From Bacillota bacterium (GTDB lineage Bacteria > Bacillota > Clostridia > Oscillospirales > Acutalibacteraceae), in contig JAEYPT010000001.1 of NCBI GenBank assembly GCA_023410445.1, forward strand, positions 124,001 through 188,000: a DNA stretch of 64,000 nt, read 5' to 3'. This document shows, in pieces, positions 42,308-50,623 of the stretch. Every line of letters starts with the position of its first letter. The first letter of the stretch is position 1. A program made the translations under genes and the position numbers. Below the pieces are notes generated by a model. The model saw only the letters and a program-made list of their open reading frames with translations, did not search any database and had not been told where the DNA came from.

Positions 42308-42887
42308 GGAAGTGTCCCTCCATAAGCTTTGCGGCAGTGACGCCGGCTACAAGCGCACAGACGGATGTCACCCATACGGCAGGCAGAATATCGAACGGCG
42401 AGGCCGAACCGTACTGGGCGCGCAGGGTTGCCATAAACGTGGGGATCAACTGGATGGAAGCGGTATTCAGTACCACAAACATCGCCATGGAATTGTCCGC
42501 CGTCTGCGTGGGGTTTTCCTTTTTCAGTTCCTTCATGGCGGCGATTCCAAGCGGAGTGGCGGCGTTGCCGAGCCCCAGCAGATTCGCGGTGATGTTCATG
42601 CACATGGCCTTTACCGCCGGGCTGTCCCTTTTGCACTGGGGGAAAAGCAGATGCATCAGCGGGCCAAGGAGCTTTGCAAGCAGCCGCGTTGAGCCGGATC
42701 GGTCGGCGATTTTCATTAGCCCGGTCCATGCGGCCATCATTCCCGCCATGGAGATGATCAGGGTGACCGCGCCGCCCGCGCCGTTCAACACGGCTGCGGA
42801 AAGCTCAGGCATCCGTCCTGTCGCAGCGGCACAGAGGATGCTCAGCAGAATCAGCCCCGCCCAAATGTAATTTAACAGTTTGTTCAT
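42300..42887 (-). CDS. spmA: Spore maturation protein A
   Basis: A 195-residue membrane protein with a Gate domain: LIISMAGMMAAWTGLMKIAD and NITANLLGLGNAATPLGIAAM. It acts with SpmB in spore core dehydration. First gene of the operon; GGGGAG lies immediately before the ATG, which is closer than normal. Confidence 0.93.
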   Translation of the reverse strand: MNKLLNYIWAGLILLSILCAAATGRMPELSAAVLNGAGGAVTLIISMAGMMAAWTGLMKIADRSGSTRLLAKLLGPLMHLLFPQCKRDSPAVKAMCMNITANLLGLGNAATPLGIAAMKELKKENPTQTADNSMAMFVVLNTASIQLIPTFMATLRAQYGSASPFDILPAVWVTSVCALVAGVTAAKLMEGHFRG

Positions 42888-42919
42888 CTCCCCGCTGAAA
42901 TTTCCTTGTATAATAACTA

Positions 42920-43013
42920 TTCAAAGCTGTTCCTTACTATCCTATAATTTTCAAAAAAATTTTTCATTTTGTTCTCTACATATGTTTACAAAAATGGAAA
43001 AATATCCTATAAT
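42920..43013 (+). promoter_or_regulatory. Two tandem promoters of abrB
   Basis: P1: TTCAAA (42920-42925), 17 bp, TATAAT (42943-42948). P2: TTTACA (42985-42990), 17 bp, TATAAT (43008-43013). Both -10 regions are part of an exact 13 bp direct repeat, TATCCTATAATTT (42938-42950 and 43003-43015). Confidence 0.65.
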
Positions 43014-43065
43014 TTGTCTGATCATTAAAAATCAAAGATGTTTTTGCGAAAGGATGTCGTTACAT

Positions 43066-43329
43066 TTGAAATCTACCGGAATTGTCCGCAAAGTTGACGA
43101 GCTTGGTCGGATTGTGCTGCCGAAGGAGCTCAGAGTGGTCCTGAATATCAATGAGAAGGACCCTTTGGAGGTCTTTGTGGACGAAGAAAACCGCATAATT
43201 TTGAAAAAGTATGAGCCCGCCTGTATTTTTTGCAATGGAATGAATGAAATTATCAATTATAAAGGGTATAATGTTTGCAAGGACTGCAGGGAAAAACTCA
43301 ACGAGAAACCGGCGGAAACGGAAAAATAA
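43066..43329 (+). CDS. abrB: AbrB family transition-state regulator with C-terminal Zn ribbon
   Basis: An 87-residue regulator. The swapped-hairpin DNA-binding domain KSTGIVRKVDELGRIVLPKE occupies the first 50 residues, and the C-terminal part carries CIFCNGMNEIINYKG and CKDC, a zinc ribbon common in clostridial AbrB. The TTG at 43066 gives the family-typical start (M)KSTGIV and has AAGGA eleven bases upstream; an ATG four codons earlier sits on top of that site. AbrB is normally repressed by phosphorylated Spo0A, which is notable given the altered Spo0A here. Confidence 0.9.
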   Translation: MKSTGIVRKVDELGRIVLPKELRVVLNINEKDPLEVFVDEENRIILKKYEPACIFCNGMNEIINYKGYNVCKDCREKLNEKPAETEK

Positions 43330-43398
43330 TGGAGTTCGCTTTTTCAGACGGGTTTTCTTCCTGCACCATAGACTTGGTTTGCAGAGAGGTGAAGTCGG

Positions 43399-43875
43399 GT
43401 GGAACTGACGCAGGACCAGAAATGCCTTTTCCACGACTGTACGGAGGATCTTTTCGCGTCTGCTAATGTTCAGCGAATGGGGACCTTTGTTCAGCACGCT
43501 GACATTTCCTGCCTGGAGCATTGCATTTCCGTTGCTCTCATGAGCCTTTGGGTCAGCGAAAAGCTTGGTCTCAGCGTAGACCAGCGAAGCATGGTACGCG
43601 GCGCGCTTCTGCATGATTTCTTTTTGTATGACTGGCACGAAAAGAGCGACCGGAAGGGTCTTCACGGTTTTACCCATGCGAAGACGGCGCTTCGCAACGC
43701 GCAGTTGGAATTCCGGCTCAATGACCGGGAAAAGGATATTATCGTGAAGCACATGTGGCCGTTGACTCTTGTACCGCCCCGATGTAGGGAAGCACTGATT
43801 GTCAGCTGTTCCGATAAATTCTGTTCGCTTCTCGAAACGCTTCGCCTTTATCCGAAGTACGGATCCATTTCCTGA
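43399..43875 (+). CDS. HD domain protein
   Basis: A 158-residue protein with an HD-type metal phosphohydrolase core: LEHCISVALMSLWVSEKLG, the HD pair in VRGALLHDFFLYDWHE and GFTHAKTALRNA. The substrate is unknown. Starts at GTG with AGAGGTGA upstream. Lies 69 nt after abrB and is probably co-transcribed. Confidence 0.82.
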   Translation: MELTQDQKCLFHDCTEDLFASANVQRMGTFVQHADISCLEHCISVALMSLWVSEKLGLSVDQRSMVRGALLHDFFLYDWHEKSDRKGLHGFTHAKTALRNAQLEFRLNDREKDIIVKHMWPLTLVPPRCREALIVSCSDKFCSLLETLRLYPKYGSIS

Positions 43876-43934
43876 AAGCGGGATAAAAAAGGACCGTCCG
43901 GTTTCGGAAGGTCCTCTGTAAATATGCACAATGA

Positions 43935-43984
43935 AGTGCGCCCCGATCCGGCCGAAAAAGCCGTTTCAGGGCGCACTGTTTTTT
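43935..43984 (+). terminator. Terminator after abrB-HD operon
   Basis: AGTGCGCCC and GGGCGCACT with an inner GGC/GCC stem, followed by GTTTTTT. A smaller AGGACC/GGTCCT hairpin precedes it. Confidence 0.88.
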
Positions 43985-44007
43985 AGGGATATGTTCCGCC
44001 TCTTCCC

Positions 44008-44757
44008 CTATTTTGCGAACAGAGGAGCCACTTTCTCAAACTGGTCCTGAATCGGGAGCACTTCCATCCGATAATCGCCGCTTTTCCAGTAGCATTTCTT
44101 TGCTTCAGCGTTTTCGAGGCTCCGAAGAATGCGGTAACAGCCGTCCTTGATTTCCAGAGCGGTTCCCTTGTCCATCGCAATAGCCGGAATATTGTGTGTG
44201 CTTTTCATCATCCGCTTTAAATCCGCCTGCCGGGCGGGTTCGACGTCGTAATGAGGGCAGAGGAGCAGGGGAATCAGCCCAAGCCCGTTAACCCGGATGA
44301 GCTGGTCGCTTCCGCTGGTGAATTTGCGGGAGTCGGAATTTCCGCAGCTGCACCAGCAGATGGCTCCGGCGTTTACTCCGCACAGCACGGTTCTGCTGTG
44401 ATAGGCATCCCGCAGCAGAACGTCAATTTTGTATTTTCGAAGCAGAGACATCAGCCGCAGAGCGTTGCCGTCCCCGACATAGATAATATCCGCCGTTTTG
44501 ATTTTTACAGCGGCCTTTACAAATTTTCGCAGGTCTTCTTTAGTCAGCTGGTCTGTGCTGCAGTGAAATTGTTCCCCGTAGATTTTGCACATCGTTTGAT
44601 ACGAGGAATCCGGCTCCTCGTCGGCCAGCCCGACGAAAAGGAAGCTTGGATTCTTTTTTTCGGTCAGGGAGACGATTTCACGGTCGAACGGTTCCGTCTC
44701 GTAGGCGGTACCGGGTCTTCCGTTTTCGCCCCCGCCGATCGCGACGATTTTGCCCAT
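44008..44757 (-). CDS. Peptidase E (S51)-like protein lacking the nucleophile Ser
   Basis: A 249-residue protein of the dipeptidase E/cyanophycinase fold: IVAIGGGENGRPGTAYETE start, LFVGLADEEPDSSYQTM, IIYVGDGNALRLMSLLRKY, and LLCPHYDVEPARQADLK with the likely catalytic His. The nucleophile elbow, normally GxSAG, reads GVNAG: Ser is Asn129 (codon AAC at 44373-44371). The rest of the elbow (AGAICW) is intact. So it is probably inactive as a serine peptidase, or does other chemistry. Start after AAAGGAG. Not in an operon. Confidence 0.85.
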   Translation of the reverse strand: MGKIVAIGGGENGRPGTAYETEPFDREIVSLTEKKNPSFLFVGLADEEPDSSYQTMCKIYGEQFHCSTDQLTKEDLRKFVKAAVKIKTADIIYVGDGNALRLMSLLRKYKIDVLLRDAYHSRTVLCGVNAGAICWCSCGNSDSRKFTSGSDQLIRVNGLGLIPLLLCPHYDVEPARQADLKRMMKSTHNIPAIAMDKGTALEIKDGCYRILRSLENAEAKKCYWKSGDYRMEVLPIQDQFEKVAPLFAK

Positions 44758-44782
44758 ATTCTTTTCTCCTTTTATAATCTAT

Positions 44783-44812
44783 AAAACAAACCGCGCCATT
44801 CGGCGCGGTTTT
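44783..44812 (-). terminator. Terminator of the DegT gene
   Basis: AACCGCGCC-attc-GGCGCGGTT with TTTGTTTTAT on the minus strand. Confidence 0.82.
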
Positions 44813-44830
44813 CGTATTTCCCTGTGGATT

Positions 44831-46009
44831 TTACTTATGGAATCGCTCTACAATATCCCGAACGGCCGCGATAATATAATCGCTTTCTTCCTCCGTAAGG
44901 GTCGGGTAAAGCGGCAGCGAAATAATGCGCTCAAAGTGTTTTTCGGTGTTCGGGTAATCCCCTTGTTTGATGCCGAAGCGCTTCGTATAGGCGCTCATAG
45001 CGGTCACGGGGATAAAGTGGACGCTGGTTCCGACGTTGCGCTCGTTCAGCTCCGTGATGAAGCGGTCGCGGTCGATGGTGAGCAGCTCCGGCACGATGCG
45101 AAGGACATACAGGTGCCAGGAGTGAGTGCAGTAATCGGGGACGAACGGCGGCTCAACGGCGTCGATTTTCGCGAATTCCCGCTGGAATTTTTCCGCGATT
45201 TTCAGACGACGCTCCTGCATTTCATCAATGCGGGAAAGCTGCACGAGACCAAGCGCTGCCTGAATATCAAACATATTGTATTTGAAGCCTGGTTCGCAGA
45301 TATCGTAGTGCCAGGTGCCGCCCTTTGCGTAGCGGTTCCAGGCGTTATGGCTCATGCCCTGGCCCGCCCAGATGCGGGCTTTCTGGTCGATTTCGTCGCT
45401 GTCGGTTACCAGCATGCCGCCTTCACCGGTGGTCAGGTTTTTGGTCGCGTAAAAGCTGTAGGCGGCCGTTCCCTTCAACTTGTTGCCGATCAGACGACCC
45501 TTGTAATAACTCCGGAAAGCATGCGCAGCATCCTCTGAAACGAACAGCCCGTGCCGGTCCGCAAGATCATAAATGCGGTCCAGGTCGCAGACTTCGCCGC
45601 TGTAATGCACGGGAACGACGGCCTTGGTCTTCGGGGTGATTTTTTTCTCGATTTCGTTGGGATCGATGCATCCGGTTTTGTAGTCGATATCGGCAAATAT
45701 CGGTGTAGCGCCGACATGGATTATCGTGTTGGCGGTGGATGCGAAAGTCATCGGTGTGGTGATCACTTCGTCGCCGGGGCCGATTCCTGAAGAAAGCAGC
45801 GCTACGTGCAGCGCCGCCGTGCAGGAGTTCATGGCAACCGCGTGCTTTGCGCCGAGGTATTCGGCAAATTCCTTTTCAAATTGAACCGTGCGAGGGCCTT
45901 TTGCCACCCATTTCGATTTCAGGGTTTCTTCTACTTCAGCGAACTCCGCATCGGTAAGATCGGGCAGATTATAGGGAATAAAGGTATCCCGCTTTTGAAA
46001 ATCGCTCAT
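44831..46009 (-). CDS. DegT/DnrJ/EryC1 family sugar aminotransferase
   Basis: A 392-residue PLP aminotransferase acting on a keto-sugar nucleotide. PLP lysine Lys190 in YSFYATKNLTTGEGGM; TPMTFASTANTIIHVGATP and SEDAAHAFRSYYKGRLIG are family marks; it resembles the ArnB/PseC branch that makes 4-amino sugars. Start MSDFQKRDT with AAAGGA eight bases upstream. It diverges from the wbp genes and may supply a second amino sugar for the same polymer. Confidence 0.88.
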   Translation of the reverse strand: MSDFQKRDTFIPYNLPDLTDAEFAEVEETLKSKWVAKGPRTVQFEKEFAEYLGAKHAVAMNSCTAALHVALLSSGIGPGDEVITTPMTFASTANTIIHVGATPIFADIDYKTGCIDPNEIEKKITPKTKAVVPVHYSGEVCDLDRIYDLADRHGLFVSEDAAHAFRSYYKGRLIGNKLKGTAAYSFYATKNLTTGEGGMLVTDSDEIDQKARIWAGQGMSHNAWNRYAKGGTWHYDICEPGFKYNMFDIQAALGLVQLSRIDEMQERRLKIAEKFQREFAKIDAVEPPFVPDYCTHSWHLYVLRIVPELLTIDRDRFITELNERNVGTSVHFIPVTAMSAYTKRFGIKQGDYPNTEKHFERIISLPLYPTLTEEESDYIIAAVRDIVERFHK

Positions 46010-46128
46010 ATTTTCCATCCTTTTAATACATTCGATTTAATTGTAGGGCCGGGTCTCAATTACGGAAATTATGATAGTCCCTTTTTTAGTCAAAGTCAAT
46101 GAAAAGGGGGATATTGATTCAGCAATGA

Positions 46129-46157
46129 TTGACTATGGGTTTTGTTAGGGATATAAT
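46129..46157 (+). promoter_or_regulatory. Promoter of the wbpD-wbpE-wbpA genes
   Basis: TTGACT (46129-46134), 17 bp spacer, TATAAT (46152-46157); transcript starts near 46164, leaving a leader of about 78 nt. Confidence 0.8.
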
Positions 46158-46240
46158 ATACAGGTTAAAGCGGAATTTGTGTTTCCATAACAATTGTTTT
46201 CGGAACTTCCATTTTTATTAAAGGAAACGGTGGCTAAAAA

Positions 46241-46822
46241 GTGGACGAGGCGAAAAGCTATTATGTGCACTCCAGCGCCTGTGTGGACGAGGGAGCAAAA
46301 ATCGGTGCCGGGACGAAGATCTGGCATTTCTGCCATATCGGGGCGGGGAGCGAGATCGGCGAAAACTGCTCTGTCGGTCAGAACGTGTTTGTTGCACCGG
46401 GGGTGAAGATCGGCAGCTTCTGCAAGATTCAGAACAATGTTTCCGTATACGAGGGTGTGGAGCTGGGCGATTATGTTTTTTGCGGCCCCTCGATGGTTTT
46501 TACGAACGTGCAGCGTCCCCGCTGCAAATATCCGCAGCGCGGGTCGCAGTTTTATGCCCATACGCCGATTGGCGAAGGGGCGAGCATCGGGGCGAACGCA
46601 ACCATCGTCTGCGGACACCGCATTGGGAAAAATGCGTTCATCGCGGCGGGCAGCGTTGTAACGAAGGATGTTCCGGACCACGCGATCATGATGGGGAATC
46701 CGGCGCGCCGGCGCGGCTGGGCCTGCGAATGCGGCGAAAAGCTGGGGGAAGACCTTGTTTGCCCCAAATGCGGACGAAACTATGTTGAAGACGAGAACGG
46801 CCTCAGAGAGGAAGCAAAATAG
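46241..46822 (+). CDS. wbpD: UDP-3-amino-GlcNAcA N-acetyltransferase (WbpD/WlbB type)
   Basis: A 193-residue left-handed beta-helix acetyltransferase with hexapeptide repeats through about residues 10-150 (KIGAGTKIWHFCHIG, TPIGEGASIGANATIVCGH). The C-terminal tail (about 160-180) holds CECGEKLGEDLVCPKCG, a zinc ribbon seen in many WbpD relatives. It acetylates the 3-amino group of UDP-2-acetamido-3-amino-glucuronate. The frame begins at GTG 46241; the ribosome binding site is weak. It ends directly before wbpE. Confidence 0.88.
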   Translation: MDEAKSYYVHSSACVDEGAKIGAGTKIWHFCHIGAGSEIGENCSVGQNVFVAPGVKIGSFCKIQNNVSVYEGVELGDYVFCGPSMVFTNVQRPRCKYPQRGSQFYAHTPIGEGASIGANATIVCGHRIGKNAFIAAGSVVTKDVPDHAIMMGNPARRRGWACECGEKLGEDLVCPKCGRNYVEDENGLREEAK

Positions 46823-47950
46823 ATGAACAAAATAGCGTTTAACGATCTCGGCGCGCAGTACCGCCATTTAAAACCGGAAATCGATGCGGGAATCGCAGAA
46901 GTAATTGAAAGCTGCCACTTTATTTCCGGCCCGCAGGTGACGCAGCTGGAACAGGAACTCGCGGCTTATGTCGGCAGGAAATACTGTGTGGCAAGCGGCA
47001 GCGGAACGGACGCGCTGCTGATGCCGCTGATGGCGGAAAAAATCGGGGCGGGGGACGCCGTGTTTGTACCAGCTCTCACCTTCTTCGCATCTGCGGAGGT
47101 TGCCAGCCTGACGGGTGCAACCCCGGTGTTCTGTGATGTCGATCCGGAGACGTTCAACCTGGACCCGGCTTCGTTGGAAGCACAGATTAAAAAGACAATC
47201 CGCGAAGGCAAACTGAAGCCCCGCGCCGTCATTGCGGTGGATTTGTTCGGCGAACCGGCGGATTTTCCTGCGATTGAGGGAATCTGCGAGCGCTACGGTC
47301 TGTTCCTGATGGAAGACGCCGCGCAGGGCTTCGGCGGCGCGATCGGCGAGAAAAAAGCCTGTTCCTTCGGGGATGTTTCCGCAACCAGCTTTTTCCCTGC
47401 CAAGGCACTTGGCTGCTACGGCGACGGCGGTGCGGTTTTTACCGATGACGAGAAGCTTTACAGCCTGATCACCTCCATTCATGTGCACGGCAAGGGCGAT
47501 TTTAAATACGACAACGTGCGCCTTGGCCTGAACGCGCGGCTTGACACGATTCAGGCGGCGATTCTGCTGCCGAAGCTGCATGCGTTTGACGCGGAGAACG
47601 AGCACCGGCGCAAAGCGGCCGCTCTGTATTCGAAGCTGCTTGCCGGAAGCTTTCAGCCTCAGAAACTCAAGGAAGGTTTTTCCTCCGGATTCGGATATTA
47701 CACCCTCCGCGCCGAGAGCGGGGAGCAGCGCGATAAGGTGATTGCCGGTCTGAAGGCTGCGGGCGTGCCCAGCATGATCTACTACCCGATTCCGCTCCAT
47801 CTGCAGAAGGTGTACGAGCCGCTTGGTTATCAAAAAGGCGACCTGCCCCAGGCGGAAACACTCTGCGACGTTGTTTTCAGCCTCCCGATGCACGGTTATA
47901 TCACGGAGGAAGAGATAGAATATATTTGCAGGACTCTGAAAAATATCTGA
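46823..47950 (+). CDS. wbpE: UDP-3-keto-GlcNAcA 3-aminotransferase (WbpE type)
   Basis: A 375-residue DegT-type PLP enzyme, N-terminal KIAFNDLGAQYRHLKPEI, PLP lysine Lys194 in TSFFPAKALGCYGDGGA. In Pseudomonas WbpE converts the 3-keto sugar made by WbpB into the 3-amino sugar, with glutamate as donor. RBS AGAGAGGAAGC overlaps the end of wbpD. Confidence 0.92.
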   Translation: MNKIAFNDLGAQYRHLKPEIDAGIAEVIESCHFISGPQVTQLEQELAAYVGRKYCVASGSGTDALLMPLMAEKIGAGDAVFVPALTFFASAEVASLTGATPVFCDVDPETFNLDPASLEAQIKKTIREGKLKPRAVIAVDLFGEPADFPAIEGICERYGLFLMEDAAQGFGGAIGEKKACSFGDVSATSFFPAKALGCYGDGGAVFTDDEKLYSLITSIHVHGKGDFKYDNVRLGLNARLDTIQAAILLPKLHAFDAENEHRRKAAALYSKLLAGSFQPQKLKEGFSSGFGYYTLRAESGEQRDKVIAGLKAAGVPSMIYYPIPLHLQKVYEPLGYQKGDLPQAETLCDVVFSLPMHGYITEEEIEYICRTLKNI

Positions 47951-47968
47951 GATGAATGAGGGAAAAAT

Positions 47969-49288
47969 ATGTCGAATGTAAAAGCTGAGCTGTTGGAGAA
48001 AATTGAAAAAAAGACGGCCGTCGTCGGCATTGTGGGCCTCGGCTACGTCGGTCTGCCTCTGGCGGTGGAATTCGCCAAAGCCGGTTTTAAGACGATCGGC
48101 TTCGATGTTCAGTCCAAAAAGGTGGAGTCCGTCAACGCCGGTCACAACTATATCGGCGATATCGTTGGCGACACCCTGAAAAACGTAGTGGAGGCAAAGA
48201 AACTTACCGCCACTTCCGATTTTTCCTTTATTAAGGATGTGGACGCCGTCGCAATCTGTGTGCCGACTCCGCTGGACAAGTATCAGCAGCCGGACATCAG
48301 CTATGTAAAGGGCTCCACCGAATCGGTTGCGAAATACGTTCATGCCGGCATGGTGATTATTCTGGAATCCACCACATACCCGGGCACGACGGAAGAGCTT
48401 TTAAAGCCGATTCTCGAATCCACCGGTTTGAAATGTGGCGATGATTTTTACCTTGCATTCTCTCCGGAGCGCGTCGATCCGGGCAACAAGGAATATAAAA
48501 CCAAGAACACCCCGAAGGTAGTCGGCGGCATCGGCCCGGATTCCACAACCGTGGCGGCAGCTCTGTACCGCAGCGTGCTGGCGGGCGGCGTGTTTGAAGT
48601 TTCCTCTCCGGCTGTGGCGGAGATGGAAAAGCTTCTGGAAAACACCTACCGCAACATCAATATCGGCCTTGCAAACGAAATGGCGATCATCTGCCACCGC
48701 ATGGGCATCAACGTCTGGGAGGTCATCGAGGCCGCCAAGACGAAACCTTACGGATTCCAGGCATTTTATCCCGGACCGGGCCTCGGCGGACACTGCATCC
48801 CGCTCGATCCGTTCTATCTCGCATGGAAGGCCCGTGAGTTTGATTATCACACCCGTCTGATCGAGACCTCCGGCGAAATCAACACTGGAATGCCGGAATA
48901 CGTGCTGCAGCGCGCCATGACGGTGCTAAACCGCGACAAAAAAGCACTGAACGGCTCCAAGGTTCTGGTGCTGGGCGTCGCTTATAAGGCGGACATCGAC
49001 GATTACCGTGAGAGTCCGGCCCTCAACGTCATTGATCTGTTCATCCGCGAGGGAGCCAACACGACCTTCTACGATCCGTTCATTCCGGAATACCGGCACA
49101 AGGGACAGGCCCATACCGGCGCAAAGGAACTGACGGACGCAATGCTGAAGGAAGCGGATATCGTCGTGATCTGCACGGCACATTCCACCTTCGATTACGA
49201 CCGGATTCAGAAGCTTTCCAAGGAAGTGTTCGATACCCGGAACGCCATGAAGGACGTCAAGGACCGCTCGAACATCGAACTTCTTTAA
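47969..49288 (+). CDS. wbpA: UDP-N-acetylglucosamine 6-dehydrogenase (WbpA type)
   Basis: A 439-residue UDP-sugar dehydrogenase: NAD-binding VGIVGLGYVGLPLAVEFAKA (about 18-37), substrate lid SPERVDPGNKEY, catalytic Cys276 in GLGGHCIPLDPFYL and a C-terminal UDP-binding domain. It oxidises UDP-GlcNAc to UDP-GlcNAcA, the first step of the pathway. RBS GAGGGAAAA. A terminator follows it, separating it from wbpB. Confidence 0.93.
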   Translation: MSNVKAELLEKIEKKTAVVGIVGLGYVGLPLAVEFAKAGFKTIGFDVQSKKVESVNAGHNYIGDIVGDTLKNVVEAKKLTATSDFSFIKDVDAVAICVPTPLDKYQQPDISYVKGSTESVAKYVHAGMVIILESTTYPGTTEELLKPILESTGLKCGDDFYLAFSPERVDPGNKEYKTKNTPKVVGGIGPDSTTVAAALYRSVLAGGVFEVSSPAVAEMEKLLENTYRNINIGLANEMAIICHRMGINVWEVIEAAKTKPYGFQAFYPGPGLGGHCIPLDPFYLAWKAREFDYHTRLIETSGEINTGMPEYVLQRAMTVLNRDKKALNGSKVLVLGVAYKADIDDYRESPALNVIDLFIREGANTTFYDPFIPEYRHKGQAHTGAKELTDAMLKEADIVVICTAHSTFDYDRIQKLSKEVFDTRNAMKDVKDRSNIELL

Positions 49289-49296
49289 CTGATTTT

Positions 49297-49332
49297 AATC
49301 CCCCGTTTTCCAACGAGAGCGGGGGAATTTTT
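49297..49332 (+). terminator. Terminator between wbpA and wbpB
   Basis: TCCCCCG-ttttccaacgagag-CGGGGGA followed by ATTTTT. It splits the pathway genes into two units. The 180 nt that follow hold a TTGACT (49442-49447) but no convincing -10 box. Confidence 0.85.
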
Positions 49333-49511
49333 CGGGCAGCATGATGCTGCATTCAAAGGCCCGCCGTTCGGCTTGTACGATGATTCAGCTTTTACAGGCG
49401 GGATGAACATGGAGTGCTCCCGAAATATCGAATGGCTTGTTTTGACTTTAACGGAAATGATTTTGAATAGGACGTTTCGAATTTTCCAAAACTAAAAAAT
49501 GGGTGATTGTA

Positions 49512-50612
49512 ATGAAAAAGTATCGTTTTGCTTTGATCGGATGCGGCCGAATCTCCAAAAACCACATTGCGGCGGCAACTGCAAATCAGGAGATCATGGA
49601 GCTTGTCGCGGTGTGCGACCCGGTAACGGAAAACGCGGAGAAGAAGGCAGCGGATTATTTCGCCGCGACGGGAAAAAAGCCTGCGGTTTATTCCGATTAT
49701 AAAAAGATGCTGGAAGAACTGCCGGTCGACAGCTGCTCCATCGCGACCGAGAGCGGCTATCACGCTGCCATTGCGCTCGACTGCATCCGTCACGGCAAGA
49801 GCGTACTGGTGGAAAAGCCGATGGCGCTCAACACCAAGGACGCTGAGCAGATGATCAGCGAAGCGAAGGCGAAGGGCGTAACGCTCGGCGTCTGTCACCA
49901 GAACCGCTTTAATGCCCCGGTGCAGCAGCTGCACAAGGCGCTTGCGGATGGTCGGTTCGGCAAGCTGGTAAACGGTACTGCGCGAATCCTCTGGAATCGC
50001 ACTATGCCCTACTATGAGCAGGCTCCGTGGCGCGGGACGTGGGCGCAGGACGGCGGTACGCTGATGAACCAGTGCATCCACGGCATCGATCTGCTGCAGT
50101 GGAACCTTGGCGGAGAGCCGGATACCGTCATGGCGATGACGGGCAACTATCTGCGTGACATTGAGGCCGAGGATTTTGGATCGATCCTGATCCGTTTCAA
50201 GAACGGTGCAATCGGCATTGTGGAAGGCACCGCTTGCATTTACCCGAAAAATCTGGAAGAGACGCTCTCCATTTCCGGCGCCACCGGCACGGCGGTCATC
50301 GGCGGCCTTGCCGTCAACCGCGTGGAAACATGGAACTTTTCCGCACCGGCGGCACAGGATGCCGAAGTGGAAAAGCTGGTCGGCACGGACCCAAAAGACG
50401 TGTACGGCAGCGGGCACAACGCTCTTTATAAAAATTACATCGAAGCCATGGATTCCCACACCGATCCGCTCGTGAGCGGCACGGAGGGCATCAAGGGCAT
50501 GAAGATTATTCTGGCTGCGTATAAGTCACAGAAGACGGGCACCGCCGTGAAGTTCGACGGACTCGACTTCTCCACGCTGGAGATGTCGCACGGCGACGTC
50601 GCGGTGAAATAA
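49512..50612 (+). CDS. wbpB: UDP-GlcNAcA 3-dehydrogenase (WbpB type), Gfo/Idh/MocA family
   Basis: A 366-residue oxidoreductase: Rossmann start YRFALIGCGRISKNHIAAA, catalytic EKPMALN (about residue 94), and C-terminal GGTLMNQCIHGIDLLQWNLGG. It oxidises C3 of UDP-GlcNAcA, giving the substrate of WbpE. The ATG at 49512 has GGGTGAT upstream; an ATA/ATT-type extension of three codons is rejected. Confidence 0.92.
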   Translation: MKKYRFALIGCGRISKNHIAAATANQEIMELVAVCDPVTENAEKKAADYFAATGKKPAVYSDYKKMLEELPVDSCSIATESGYHAAIALDCIRHGKSVLVEKPMALNTKDAEQMISEAKAKGVTLGVCHQNRFNAPVQQLHKALADGRFGKLVNGTARILWNRTMPYYEQAPWRGTWAQDGGTLMNQCIHGIDLLQWNLGGEPDTVMAMTGNYLRDIEAEDFGSILIRFKNGAIGIVEGTACIYPKNLEETLSISGATGTAVIGGLAVNRVETWNFSAPAAQDAEVEKLVGTDPKDVYGSGHNALYKNYIEAMDSHTDPLVSGTEGIKGMKIILAAYKSQKTGTAVKFDGLDFSTLEMSHGDVAVK

Positions 50613-50623
50613 GGCGGATGAGC

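Noticed and set aside
46868..48343. A 491-codon minus-strand frame over wbpE and wbpA
   Set aside because: Antisense shadow of two clearly conserved sugar-nucleotide genes; no ribosome binding site or domain.
49442..49470. Promoter candidate TTGACT upstream of wbpB
   Set aside because: The 17 bp-spaced -10 position reads GAATAG, a poor match.
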